Below, piece by piece: positions 48,201 to 59,045 of a DNA stretch of 64,000 nt. Under the pieces are notes generated by a model that saw only the letters and a list, made by a program, of their open reading frames with translations, had not been told where the DNA came from and did not search any database. Source of the DNA: Boesenbergia rotunda. Lineage: Eukaryota > Streptophyta > Magnoliopsida > Zingiberales > Zingiberaceae. Both the position numbers and the translations under genes were made by a program. Positions within the stretch are counted from its first letter, which is position 1. Each line of letters begins with the position of its first letter. Where the stretch lies: NCBI GenBank assembly GCA_024364735.1, contig JAGFNQ010000280.1, positions 1 through 64,000 on the forward strand, in the 5' to 3' direction.

Positions 48201-48784
48201 TATTCAAATGCAAATTAAATATTTTGGTACTGAAACCTTGGGTTCAATAGTGTTGATCAAGCAATCTTAAATACCTTAACTTTAACAATTTTAGTGCTAG
48301 AAATGCCTTTAGTGGTCGTCTTAGACATAAATGTGATGATTTCTACAAATTACGAATACATAAGCAATTTCCTTTTATTGTTTTGGCTTGTATCCAAGGT
48401 CGGTCTTACAATAAATGACCCATTGATCTCCAAGATGATGGTGATCGAAGGTCGGCAAGAGGGGAGATGAATTGCCCCTGAAAATAGAAAACTCTATCTT
48501 TTGTTTCGTCTTAAACAAAGTTATTTGTTAGTTAATGCAAATAATAAATAAGACTAAAAATATAGCAAACTTAAAAGAAAGAGGCAGTCGGAATTTTACT
48601 TGGTTTGCAACCAGGGAGGTTGTTAATCCAAGGCAGAATATAGCTCATATCTCCTGAATAAACTCATTCTGGTGGAGAAACCTCTTACACAAGAAAAAGC
48701 TCAAAAAAGGAAATGAAAACTATATAGAACTTGTTTGCTAATGCTTGAGATGAATGAGTGAATTGAAACTGAACTTTAGGAGCC

Positions 48785-48792
48785 TATTTATA
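48785..48792 (-). promoter_or_regulatory. Probable TATA box of LTR M
   Basis: TATAAATA on the minus strand, then GGCTCC. Mid-LTR position. Confidence 0.45.
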
Positions 48793-48834
48793 GCCTTGGA
48801 CAAACTTATCCATTTGTTGACGTGGCAGTACTGG

Positions 48835-49025
48835 GGCGCCTGAGTGCTCCAGGGCGCCTGAGTGCTCCAGGGCGCCTGAGTGCTCCAGGGCACCTGACAC
48901 ATGGCCTGAGAGTTATCTGCAGTGCAACGATCGCAAACGGCTAGCTTTGTTGATAAAATAGCCTCTCGAGCACCTGTATACACAGGGGTGCCTGAGTGCT
49001 CGGGTGCCTGAGTGCTCGAGCGCCC
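48835..49025. repeat. GGCGCCTGAG repeats in LTR M
   Basis: Three adjacent 20-bp copies (GGCGCCTGAGTGCTCCAG) start at 48837, with further diverged copies at 48962-49025. CCTGAG and CTCCAGG can pair within a unit. Confidence 0.75.
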
Positions 49026-49410
49026 GAGACTGGTTTAGGTCAACAACTGCTGACCAGTCTCCAGCGTGATTTCTAGTCTTCTTGTGTAATTTTTGACCAA
49101 TCGGAGTTTGACTCACCCGATCCCGACTCTAGCCTTTCGCCCCTCGAGCGTCTTTCCTTTCGGATTCCCATCCCTCGGACGTCGCGCACGTCCTTCTCGC
49201 TCCACCATTGTACTCTTCCACAACTTCCACGTCCCTCGGATGCACCGAGCCAGTCGGCTCACTTCTTCGTTCAATCCTTCTCATCCACTGTGTCTTACGC
49301 TCGACTTCCTCCGCTCCTAAGTTCCTGCACACTTAGACAAAGGGATTAAAAACACCAGGATTTAACTTAAATCGATTGACCACATCAAAAATCAACCTAG
49401 GGTACTTACA

Positions 49411-51283
49411 ATTTCTCCCTTTTTGATGTGCATCAACTCGAGTTAAGTTAGGGGAAACAAGCATAAAAAAAAATATGAACCAATATATAACAGTGTAAGC
49501 ATTTAAAAGAAATTACTTCTCCCCCTTTGATCACATCAAAAAAACTTAAAATGTTAAGTGAAATACGTAAAAATGATCCACAATTTCTGAAATTTTTCGA
49601 AAAGATTTGTGAAATCTAAGTTTTCAAAATTTGCTTGAATTTTTTTTTTTAAATGTTAAGTCTAATTGTGAACATAAAAGTTAGAAAAAGAATGATTTTC
49701 AAAAAAAATTGTCAAAGTGAAAATAATTTTCTAAAAATATTTAACAAGATAAGACATTAATTACCAAAATAAATTTAATCTATCCTTAAAAAAATCTAAT
49801 AGTTTAAGACGTATTTAAGAACCCAATACAAATTTTTACCAACAGAATTTATCAGAGACTTAGGTGGAATATATGATTTAGGAATTTTTATAATTTGACC
49901 TCTGTGAAATCTAAAATACTAATTAAGTTTACCAAAATATCTAATTTTTGAATTTCTAGAACAGTTTAAACATGCATAGTTATTTTGTAATTTTTCAATT
50001 TAAACTTTCAAAATTTTATTTTCACATTTTAACTTATCATATATTTCTAATGGGCATGATGAAAATAATTTTCTTTTTAATTCTACATTTTTATTTTTTA
50101 GTTTACACATGGATTTTGCCATTTGTTTAATACCATAATATAGTTGGTCAGGAAGTAGAAGACATACCTTACTTACCATATCCTTTCTGAAATTTGAAGC
50201 TCTCCCTTCGTCGCGGTTGGCCTTTGACGTGACTCCCCCTTCATCGATGCTGTCATCTTCTTAGTATGAAGCCATCAGAACAAGTCCAGCGTGTTCCTCG
50301 AGATTTGAGTCTTTCGATGAAGATTCATCCCATGTCGCCTTTAGGTTGTGGGTTTTTGCCTTTGGTGCCCCCTTTCCTTTGTTCTTCCCTTTAAGGCAGT
50401 TTTCCTTCACATATCCTTCTTTGTTGTAGTTGTAGCAGCGGATTTTCCTTTGCTTCTTACCCTGCACCTTATTAAATTTTTTAGTTTTAAAATAATTAGA
50501 CAACTTTCTTACCATATACATTGTGTTTTCATCATTTTCTGAAGACTCCTCCTCGTGTTGGATCCTTCTCGTGCTTAGTGCGATGTTGTCTATTTTTCTT
50601 ACATTTCCTGCGCATCGAGACTCGTGAAGTTCTAAAGTACAAAATAACTTTTCTAAAGTCCTTACCTCTAAGTTCTAGGAGATATAATAAGAATCTATTA
50701 TAGACATCCACTCCGGAGTTCTTGGAAATGCGTTTAATGTATACCCTTGAGCATCTCGGTTAGTTACCGTTTTTCCTAGATTCGTGAGTCCAGTGATCAA
50801 TTCATTTATCTTCGCCTGCAGCTGCGCCACCGTCTCTCCTTTTTCCTTCTGGAGGTTAGTGAGTTGGTTTCGAAGGATGCCTCGTCATGCTAACTTGCTT
50901 CCTAGGTTCCTTCGTGCAACTCTAAGAATTTTCTCAAAGGTCTTTTGTTGATGCGTAGGTCCCGATTCGATTGACTTCTTGTGATGGAAGAACAGTTAGC
51001 AGATGAAATTCTACTTTTCCATTTGCTAGGAAGTTTGTCTATTCCTTCTTTGTCCAAAGGCTTTCGTCTTTGGGTTTGTCATCGGCGTCTTTGGGAACTG
51101 CAAAACTGTTTTCATGATTAACAATAAATCGAAATCTATTTTGAAAAATACTTGCATCTTGCATTTTCAATTCCCAAACTCCCTCTTGAACATTGGCGGG
51201 TAGATGACTGGTCCGACCATTTTGTAGATTGCTTCAGACGATGGTTAGTCCTTCTGGAGCCTCCTTGCTCTAATACCAATTAA
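49411..51283 (-). mobile_element. Element M internal region: SIRE-like, gag only
   Basis: Between the polypurine tract and the primer site (TGGTATTAGAGC on the minus strand, 51267-51278) there are only 1.87 kb. Gag remnants occupy the right half and AT-rich non-coding sequence the left. No protease, integrase or RT was found. A second CAAAGGGGGAGAA-like tract lies near 49519. Confidence 0.8.
50261..51110 (-). pseudogene. Element M Gag remnant
   Basis: Right to left are UBN2-type gag words (LPSQEVNRIGTYASTKDL, FLELHEGT, LEMLKGIH-like), an open stretch from 50521 with a degenerate zinc knuckle CYNYNKEGYVKENC, then an acidic ATWDESSSKDSNLEEHAGLVLMASY tail typical of SIRE gags. In the knuckle the second Cys and the His are both Tyr, so zinc cannot be bound normally. 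Several stops and frameshifts are present upstream. Confidence 0.78.
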
Positions 51284-51494
51284 CGATGATCGAAGGTCGG
51301 CAAGAGAGGGGTGAATTGCTCCTGAAAATAGAAAACTCTATCTTTTATTTCGTCTTAAACAAAGATGTTTGTTAGTTAATGCAAATAATAAATAACATTA
51401 AAAATATAGCTAACTTAAAAGAAAGAGGTAGTCTAAATTTTACATGGTTTGCAACCAGGGAGGTTGCTAATTTAAGGCAGAATATAGCTCGTAT
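51284..51494 (-). repeat. 5' LTR of element M, interrupted
   Basis: Matches the first 205 bp of LTR M. It is cut at 51494 by the start of LTR N; the remainder was not found in the window, as expected if element N extends past the later insertions. Confidence 0.8.
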
Positions 51495-53019
51495 TGTAGG
51501 ATCGGTGTCGTCGATAGAGGGGGGGGTGAATATCGACCGTAAAAATCTTTCCGGAAACTTCATAAACTTTTCGAGATTCATTCTAAACAGAGCGTTAGTG
51601 CAGCGGAAAATATACAGAACGAAGAAAACAAACAACACAGAGCACGCGGGATTTTTTACTTGGTTCCCAACCCCCAGGGTCAGTACATCCAAGGCCTAAG
51701 CACGGGAATGCCCGTCCACTAATGGTCTCCTTTCCGGACTTTCCGGAGGCGGAGAAACTCGTCTTACAGTGTAGAAATTACAATCAGAATATATGAAAAA
51801 AGAGTGCGGAATTGTAAAATTCAAACCAAACGAAAGTTGAAGACTCGGTCGATCTGGACCTCCGAAGTGTCGCACACTTCCTCTTGGAGCCTCCTGGTCG
51901 CAGAGCTTCGTCGTTAGCGCTTTGTCGTCACTTGGACAGCTTAGAATGGTTCTGGAAGTTCTGTTCTGAGCCTTGGGGTCGAAGCCCCTTTTATAGACTT
52001 CATTAGGGCGCCTGTGATCATTGGGGTGCCTCAAAGGGCTTGGTTAAAGTTTATCTCCACGCCGAACTCACCGCAGCAGATAACACTCTTGACCAGGGTG
52101 CCCTGGACCTCCTAGGCGCCTTAATGAACCCAGTCAAAGCTTATCTCTGCTTCGAACTCGCAGCAGCAGATACAACTTTCAACCAGGACACCTGTATCAT
52201 ATGAGGCGCCTGAATGAAACCCTGTTTTGCCTCCTTTCATGGAGGCACCCTAGATGATGGGGGTGCCTAGCTCCATCTAGGCTCCTCCTTCAATGGGGGC
52301 GCCGAGTAGCCAGCCTTCCAGCCGCTTTATGCTTTGTTTGCCTGCTTTGTCTTCCATTCTAGGTACCTGCAAGATACACAAATACAAAAGCAAATACACA
52401 CACAATCTTAACCTTAAGGACTTGGTTCTGACTTCGGATTCCCACGAAACCCTAAGTCGAACCGACGCAAGTTCCCACCCCCGGGAACGCGCCTTTCACC
52501 TACTCCTCTCAGGAGACGGTTGCCACCCAGTCCATTCAGGTGGACTTTTACTTAGCCTTCAATACTCTCGGATCTCAAGACGTCCGACTCTCGACCCGTC
52601 TCTACTTCTGTCCTTAGTCATCGCTCAGCTAAGTTGCTCAATCCCTCGGACCAAGACTTCGTGCCTAAACCCTAGGTCCAGGTCTTCGGTGCCCAACCCT
52701 CGGCCAGGACTTAGTGCCCAATTCCTTGAACCAGGTCTTCGGTGCCCAACCCTCGGCGAGGACTTAGTACCTAATTCCTTGAACCAAGTCTTCGGTGCCC
52801 AACCCTCGGCCAGGACTTAGTGCCCAATCTCTCGAACCAGGACTTATTGCCCAATTCTTCGAACCAGGACTTCGTGCCTAGGATAACTAGGACTTTGGTT
52901 CACTTTGTTACACTTTTCTTGACTAACCCTTCCCTTGTTCAATGTATCACTGACTTAAGTATATTGTCAAACATTGAAACACTTAGAGGAGGATATCCCT
53001 GATGCAACTTGCACCAACA
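51495..53019 (-). repeat. 3' LTR of element N (SIRE-like)
   Basis: The plus strand runs from TGTAGGATCGGTGTCGTCG to CAACTTGCACCAACA (1525 bp), inserted in LTR M. The polypurine tract AAAAAGGGGAAGAT (minus strand, 53020-53033) adjoins it. It has GAGGGGGGGGTGAAT near its end, a TATAAAAG box at 51988-51995 and GCGCC-rich repeats at 52005-52310. A tandem of about 54 bp (GACTTAGTGCCCAATTCCTTGAACCA) lies at 52640-52880. Confidence 0.85.
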
Positions 53020-53164
53020 ATCTTCCCCTTTTTGATGTTTGACAATAACTTAAGTTAGATTGGTTGAAAGGACTAAACCTGTTGGTGCAGGAAGCATAAT
53101 ATCGAACCTTGTTTTGATATTGGCAAAGGATTCAAAGTTAAGTGTTATTTGTTATCTAATATGC

Positions 53165-53400
53165 TCATTAAGTGTATAGGAAACAAAGTCCTAGCGAAGG
53201 GCTGCTAGGCACCTGGCGAAGGACTGCCAGGAAACAAAGTCCTAGCGAAGGACTGCTAGGCACCTAACGAAGGACTACTAGGCAGCAAACACCTAAGACC
53301 TGGCGAAGGGCTGCTGGGCACCTAGCAAAGGACTGCTTGGTACCAAAGACCCGGCGAAGGGCTGCTAGGCACCCGGCAAAGGATTGTTGGGAAAAAGTCC
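53165..53400. repeat. Array of CCTAGC/GCTAGG-type units in LTR O
   Basis: About eight units of roughly 28 bp have GAAGGACT or GAAGGGCT cores. Stems include CTAGC/GCTAG, CTGGC/GCCAG and CCCGGC, with some imperfect pairs. Confidence 0.8.
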
Positions 53401-53654
53401 AACCGGAGGAGCCGGTTGGCAAAAGGTAAATTCTCCTGAGAGGAGTAGGTGAGGACGCGCTCCCCGTCGAGGGAACAGTAGGCGTCGGTTCGACCTAGGG
53501 TTCCATTTTGGAGACCCAAAGTCAGAACCAAGACAGCTACGACTGTAAGACTCACTAACATACTTGCTTTATCATGTTTGGTACTAACCCTGGATGCAGG
53601 ACCGGAGGAACGAGTGTCTGCAGCTCAGAACGCCTCAAAGGAGAGAGGCAGCAG

Positions 53655-53960
53655 CTGGGTTGGGCGCCCGGGAGGTCCCGGGCGCCCTAGGTAAAAGCCA
53701 AACAAGAGTTGAGCAAGAAAACGCTTCGGAAGTTCACTGGGCGGGGCGCCCCCATGCTCCCGGGCGCCCTGGGCTCAAGCCAACGAAGCGGATAGAGTTT
53801 AACTCAGCGAGAAGCCAGCGGACGGAGTCAACCCGGGCGCCCCCTGCGTCCCGGGCGCCCCCAGTCAAACCTCAGCCCGATCCTGGAGGGATAATGGCTG
53901 ACTGAGAGTTTGCCAGATCAAGTGACACGTGGAGGGCGCCCCCAACGTCCCGGGCGCCCC
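53655..53960. repeat. GGGCGCCC palindromes in LTR O
   Basis: Paired GGGCGCCC words recur at about 53668-53692, 53741-53771, 53834-53862 and 53936-53960, about 80-90 bp apart, just upstream of the TATATAAG box. The first pair has 12-bp arms (GGGCGCCCGGGA/TCCCGGGCGCCC). Confidence 0.8.
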
Positions 53961-53969
53961 CAGGTTCAC

Positions 53970-53977
53970 TATATAAG
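53970..53977 (+). promoter_or_regulatory. Probable TATA box of LTR O
   Basis: TATATAAG followed by GGGCTCGACC, a few bases after the last GGGCGCC pair. Confidence 0.55.
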
Positions 53978-54390
53978 GGGCTCGACCCCCAAGGCTTCTG
54001 CAACAACTTTCCAAACGCCTCTACGCTCTTCGACTCAAGCGCTCTGCTCCGGAAACTTTAGATCTCGAGATTCTAAGCGCCGACGACGACCCTCCGCACC
54101 AAAGTACGATCTATATCGGGCGTCGAGCTCGAAGAGTAAATCTGTTTTCTTTTACTGCAATTTTACTGTACAATTCTTTGTAAAACACTTTGCGTATTAT
54201 AGAATTGCCCACAGTAAACGGTCAAGGACCGTGGGCCTTGGAGTAGGAGCCGACCGCGACTCCGTACCAACTAAATCCTTGTGTTCCCGTTTGGTTGTTT
54301 TAATTTCCGCTGCTTATTCTCTTAAAGTTTTATCTGAAAAAGTTTTACGATATTCACCCCCCTCCTCTATCGTATTCTCTCGATCCAACA

Positions 54391-56929
54391 AAAACTTGAA
54401 AAAAATAATCTAAGTTTTGAAAATACATTTTGATCTTTGGGAGAAAAACATTTCTAAGATAAGCTCACTCTCCCCTTTTTGAAAAAGAATTTTTGATTTT
54501 CATTGATCCTTTGGGAAGAAACAAAAATTTTCTAACTTAAGCTCACACTCTCCCCCTTTGTCATACATCAAAAAAATACGACCAAAACATTTGCACCAAC
54601 AATAAAAGATTTTCTTTTGAAAGTACTTAGTATAATTTTTGAAATCATAGCAGAGAGCTAGTTTAACAAGAACAATTGCATCAGAAAATTACACCTTGAA
54701 AAGTATTGTGCAAAAAAATATTTTGTATTTTCAGAAAATTTAGAAAATTTTTCACTTAGAAAAAAATTATTGCCTTGGAAAAACTTTTCTATTGAGAAAG
54801 ATTTTCAAAAGGAATTGCATACTTAAATGATTTTTCCTTAGAAAAAAATGCATTTTTTAAAAAAAATATTTCACTTAGAGATTTTTACATTTTAAAATAA
54901 TACTTTGAAAAATATTGTGCAAAACCTTGTACTTTGAAAGATATTAAGCTTAAAAAAATGCAAGTACTTTTAAAAGATATTGAGCTTTTTGAAAGATGCA
55001 AGTACTTTTAAAATATCTGTATCTTTGAAAAATATAAATCACTTTGAAAGATATTATGTATTTTTGAAAAATATAAGTACTTTTTGAAAAATATTATGCA
55101 TTTGAAAAATATAAATACTTTGAAAATATTATGAATTTGAAAAAAAATTACTTGACTTATATTTTGAAAGTACTTACAAAAATATTGTGTTTAACATATA
55201 ATATTTTACTTGCTTTGGTTTCTTTTCCAGTCTAACACAATCCTAGGAAACCTTGTTAACTACAAGGGCATTCTCTAAGTGTCCTGGAAATTGTCCAAAC
55301 TCAAGTAAATATAATTTCTAAAAGTATTTCAAAACGATTTTAAATTTTTTTTGAAAAATAGAATAATAGTATTTTGAAATACTTATATTTTTAACAAGAT
55401 TTTGAAGATATAGTGCACGAAAATATATTATTTTGAAATGTTTAATAACCCCCCCCCTTTTTTTTAATTTGACCTCCCCCTAAACTTGACCTAGTCCTAG
55501 GAAGCTTGTTGACCACAAGTACTCTTCCTTTGAGTCCTTAGGGTTTGGTTCAGATCAAAGAAATTATTTAATAATTTCCAAAATAATTGCCAAACAAATT
55601 TTTAGAAAAAAACTTGTCAGAAAGTTTTCTTTTGACTTAGACTCTCCAAAAATTTGACACACCCTCGGGGTCCTTGTAGATCATTAAGTAGACCTCCTTT
55701 GTGTCTTTAGGGTTTATCAAAATCAAAAGAACAGTTTTTGATACCAAGAATGACAGTATGGTAATTTTTAAGAAGATAAGTTTTAGAAAATTTAATTTGG
55801 AATATGAATAACTTTTAAAGCATAAGCTTTTTCAAAAACTTAAGTGATAGTAATTAAGGCATAGTTTTCGAAAGCCATTTTAAAATATAGAGATTTTTAA
55901 AGCACAAAATTTTTTTTAAAAAGAATAAAACACTCCCCCTGTACCGTTTGACTCTATCTAAATGCCTTAGGGGACTTTAGTGTTGACCTAAGAGGCTTGT
56001 GTCTAATTGTGTAGGTCAACCAATTTTTCAAAAGAGTATAATTTTTGAAAATTTATCATATATAATCAATCAGACAAGCATGAATTCCATAAAAATATTA
56101 TTATGTTAAAGCACTATTTTGAAAATATATTTTTAGAAAAATATTCTAATAATTTTGAAAAACAATTTTGAAGAATATTTTTTAATTTATTAGTTCTTAA
56201 CATCTCACCTATTCTTGATGTCTCAATACAGCAAGCATGGTTGCCTTATTATAGGTGCATTATGAGATGCTTGAATCATTTTTCTTAATTTATTGTTAAA
56301 TCTAAGACTTAATCAAAGCTTGTGTTGATTTAAATTTAACAAACAGTAAATTAAATTTAATTTTCAGTAATTGGCTTCTAGGTCTTGGCGAGGCACAAGA
56401 CCTTCTTTGGTTGTAGCCTTATTGGAGCAACAACACTTTCCTTGACAAAGCCTTTTACCGAAATTTCATTTTCAAAGTTACGTTTTGAAAAATTCTGGTC
56501 TAACTAGTTTAGGTCTTGGATCGGTAGCTTTGGCTAGTTCCACCAGACTAAACAGACCAAGTAGTAAACACTTGACCTTATTAGAAGGGCTTCCCTAACA
56601 TACTATCATCTCACCTCCACCTAATACTAGGTTGTTCAAGTTTTAATTAGTCTTTTTCCTATAACTGTTCTAAGTCATGCATAAAATTAAACGTGAATGA
56701 CATGACATATATTTTAAGAAAATTTCATATGCATGGCATGACAGTTATACATGAGTCAAACAAGTTAAATTATTTTGCTTAAGTTTCTAATGATGTATCA
56801 AATTCCTGATTTGATACATGTCGTGTGAACCCGCGAATATGCCAACCCACTTTGACATATTTAATTGTATTAAATTAATTATTGCGGTTTGGGTAAGATT
56901 TTATTTAATTCGAGTTTAAGTTACATAAG
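54391..56929 (-). other. Element N internal region, non-coding
   Basis: About 2.5 kb with no pol motif in any frame. Many GAAAAATATT and AAGTACTTTT words fill 54600-55450. Four diverged copies of a CCTAGGAAGCTTGTTGACCA/GAGTCCTTAGGG block begin near 55225, 55485, 55655 and 55940. Purine tracts like CAAAGGGGGAGAG (minus strand) occur at 54467 and 54549. Confidence 0.6.
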
Positions 56930-57560
56930 AATTAATTGGATCTGAATTCAGAATTAATTAAAGTTGAATTAATTAAGATTTACTTAAAGTCAATTGATGT
57001 TGAATTAATCGAAGTTATTAAATTAAGGGTTAATTGAATTAATTAGGAATTACTTGAATTTGAATTAATTGAATATTAATTGATTTTGCATTAATTAAAG
57101 ATTAATTGATTTTGAATTAATTAAAGATTAATTGATTTGAATTAATTAAAGATTGATTGAATATGAATTAATTAAGAATTAATTAAAGTTGAATTAATTA
57201 AAGATTAATTGAATTTGAATTAATTAAAGATTGATTGAATTTGAATTAATTAAGGATTAATTAAAGTTGAATTAATTAAAGATTAATTGAATTTGAATTA
57301 ATTAAAGATTGATTGAATTTGAATTTGAATTAATTAAGGATTAATTATAGTCAAATTAATTAAAGATTAATTGAATTTGAATTAATTAAGGATTAATTAA
57401 AGTTGAATTAATTAAAGATTAATGTATTTGAATTAATTAAGGATTAATTAAAGTTGAATTAATTAAAGATTAATGAATTTGAATTAATTAAAGATTGATT
57501 GAATTTGAATTAGTTAAAGATTAATTAAAGTTAAATTAAATACGAATTAAGATTAAGTTA
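56930..57560. repeat. AATTAATT minisatellite in element N
   Basis: A run of about 630 bp built from GAATTAATTAA(A/G)GATTAATT-type words in units of roughly 22-50 bp. Every frame has frequent stops, so it is not coding. Confidence 0.85.
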
Positions 57561-57609
57561 ATTAAGGATTATTTAAGATTGAAATAAATAAGATAAAAAT
57601 TGTTAAGAT

Positions 57610-58248
57610 TTAACTAGATTTAAATTTCAACATTTCTGGATTAGATAATAACTGTGGGTTTAGCTTCATCATTTTCATTATTTCAAAAATTTCTGATTCC
57701 TTTACTATTTCTTCTTTATTTATCTTTTCAAGTTTTTCTAATAATTCTGATTTATTTGAATCATTGTGAACCTTATTAACTATAGCTTTGATCTCAAATA
57801 ATTCCTCCTCATCCTCAAAATTACATCCTTCAATATCCTCAAAGTAGGTGGAGTAATTTAGGCCACAAGTTAATGTTTTGTAGTAATCTTCAACATTATC
57901 TATAATTAAATTATCATCTAAACAAATTTTATCTCTATTATCCTCAGAATTATCAGAAATATTTTCAATTTTATCCTTACGATTTTCTGAAATATCATCT
58001 TTGTCCTCATAAATATTTTCAATATTTTCAAGATTAATCTCACAATTTTCAGAGTCATCAATAAGATTTTCAAATTTAAATTCAGAGTTATCAGTAAGAT
58101 TTACAAATTTAAATTCAGTGTTAACATTAAGATTAATTACAGAATTAATTTCAGAATTAATTTTAAAAATCATTGAATTTACATTCAGGATTAAACAATT
58201 AATTTCTGACATTTTAGCAATATCTATATTTTCTAATTGGGTATGCAA
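57610..58248 (-). pseudogene. Element N Gag, acidic C-terminal part
   Basis: An open frame of 212 codons rich in Asn, Asp, Glu and Ile, with NSEFKF-type internal repeats and a predicted coiled-coil end (SELLEKLEKINKEEIVKESEIFEIMKM). It follows the zinc-knuckle fragment at 58346-58512 in the order expected of SIRE gags, whose segment after the knuckles is acidic and coiled. There is no independent evidence that it is translated. Function beyond gag is not claimed. Confidence 0.6.
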
Positions 58249-58345
58249 AATATTAATTTGAAAGCAGTGAATTTAATTTTTCAGAAAAATTTTCTAACTT
58301 ATCATATGACAGTGCAGGAATTTGAAAATTTTTTGAAATATAAAT

Positions 58346-58512
58346 TTAACGTACCTTTGCCGGATATTTATTCTTGTAGTGTCCGTACTTTTCGCATTTG
58401 AAGTATCGTACGTGACTTTTATCCCTCCGGACTCCGGGTGCTCGTGCCTCTTTTCCTTCTGGTTGTGAAGTTCGAGCCTTACGAGTAGGACACTGATTTT
58501 TATAGTGCCCTA
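58346..58512 (-). pseudogene. Element N Gag zinc-knuckle fragment
   Basis: Two knuckle-like motifs, GHYKNQCPTRK and FKCEKYGHYKNKYPAK. The second has Tyr where the last Cys is expected. The right end is the insertion point of LTR P, so residues of the open frame beyond 58512 are LTR-derived. Confidence 0.75.
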
Positions 58513-58626
58513 TGTTGATGCAGTCTGGCCCTGATTGTTGTTTTGGTGTTGACAACGATTTTAGTTTAGGTTGATGATAATGATTATGATTAAGTCCTGA
58601 TCGAGGATTAGGCATGATTTGGAGGA

Positions 58627-59045
58627 TTCTAGCCTGGAGGGCTAGGTGTTGGAAAAATCCTAACCTGGAGGGTTAGGTGTGAAAAATCCTTGCTTGGAGG
58701 GCTAAGTGTTGGAAAAGTCCTAATTCGGAAGGGTTGGGTGAAAAGTCCTAGCTTGGAGGGCTAGGTGAAAAGTCCTAACTTGGAGGGTTAGGTGCAAATT
58801 CCCATCCTGGAGGATTAGGTGAAAAAGTCCTGGCTTGGAGGGTCAGGTGCCTAGCTTGGAGGGCTAGGTTGGATGATATTCTAACTCGGAAGGGTTGGGT
58901 GAAAAGTCCTAGCTTGGAGGGCTAGGTGAAAAGTCCTAACTTGGAGGGTTAGGTGCAAATTCCCAACTTGGAGAGTTAGATGGAAAATCCTTAGCTTGGA
59001 GGGCTAAGGTGGATGGAAACTTAGCTTGGAGGGCTGAGTTTAAGT
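58627..59045. repeat. Array of about 15 covarying stem-loop units in LTR P
   Basis: Units of 27-33 bp follow arm-(C/T)TGGAGG-arm. Arms are CTAGC/GCTAG (58627, 58748, 58850, 58907), CTAAC/GTTAG (58660, 58776, 58935), TTAGC/GCTAA (58990), CTGGC/GTCAG (58832) and CTAAC/GTTGG (58877). Confidence 0.9.

Larger units (their letters stand above)
48439..49410 (-). repeat. 3' LTR of element M
   Basis: The plus strand runs from TGGTGATCGAAGGTCGG to GGTACTTACA (972 bp), followed by a polypurine tract on the minus strand (CAAAAAGGGAGAAAT, 49411-49426). It carries GGCGCC-type repeats at 48835-49025 and a TATA box at 48785-48792. The first 205 bp match 51289-51494 with about 10% differences. Confidence 0.85.
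53080..54390 (+). repeat. Solo LTR O, SIRE-like, plus strand
   Basis: TGTTGGTGCAGGAAGC...TCTCTCGATCCAACA (1311 bp), inserted 60 bp inside element N. Flanks are AAACC and AAAAC, so a 5-bp duplication is imperfect at best. It has a TATATAAG box at 53970-53977 and the GATATTCACCCCCCT motif near its end. It is related to LTR N at both ends but inverted relative to it. Confidence 0.83.

Noticed and set aside
53594..54413. Plus-strand open frames of 103 and 167 codons
   Set aside because: They lie across the GGGCGCC palindromes, promoter and end of solo LTR O and match no protein family.
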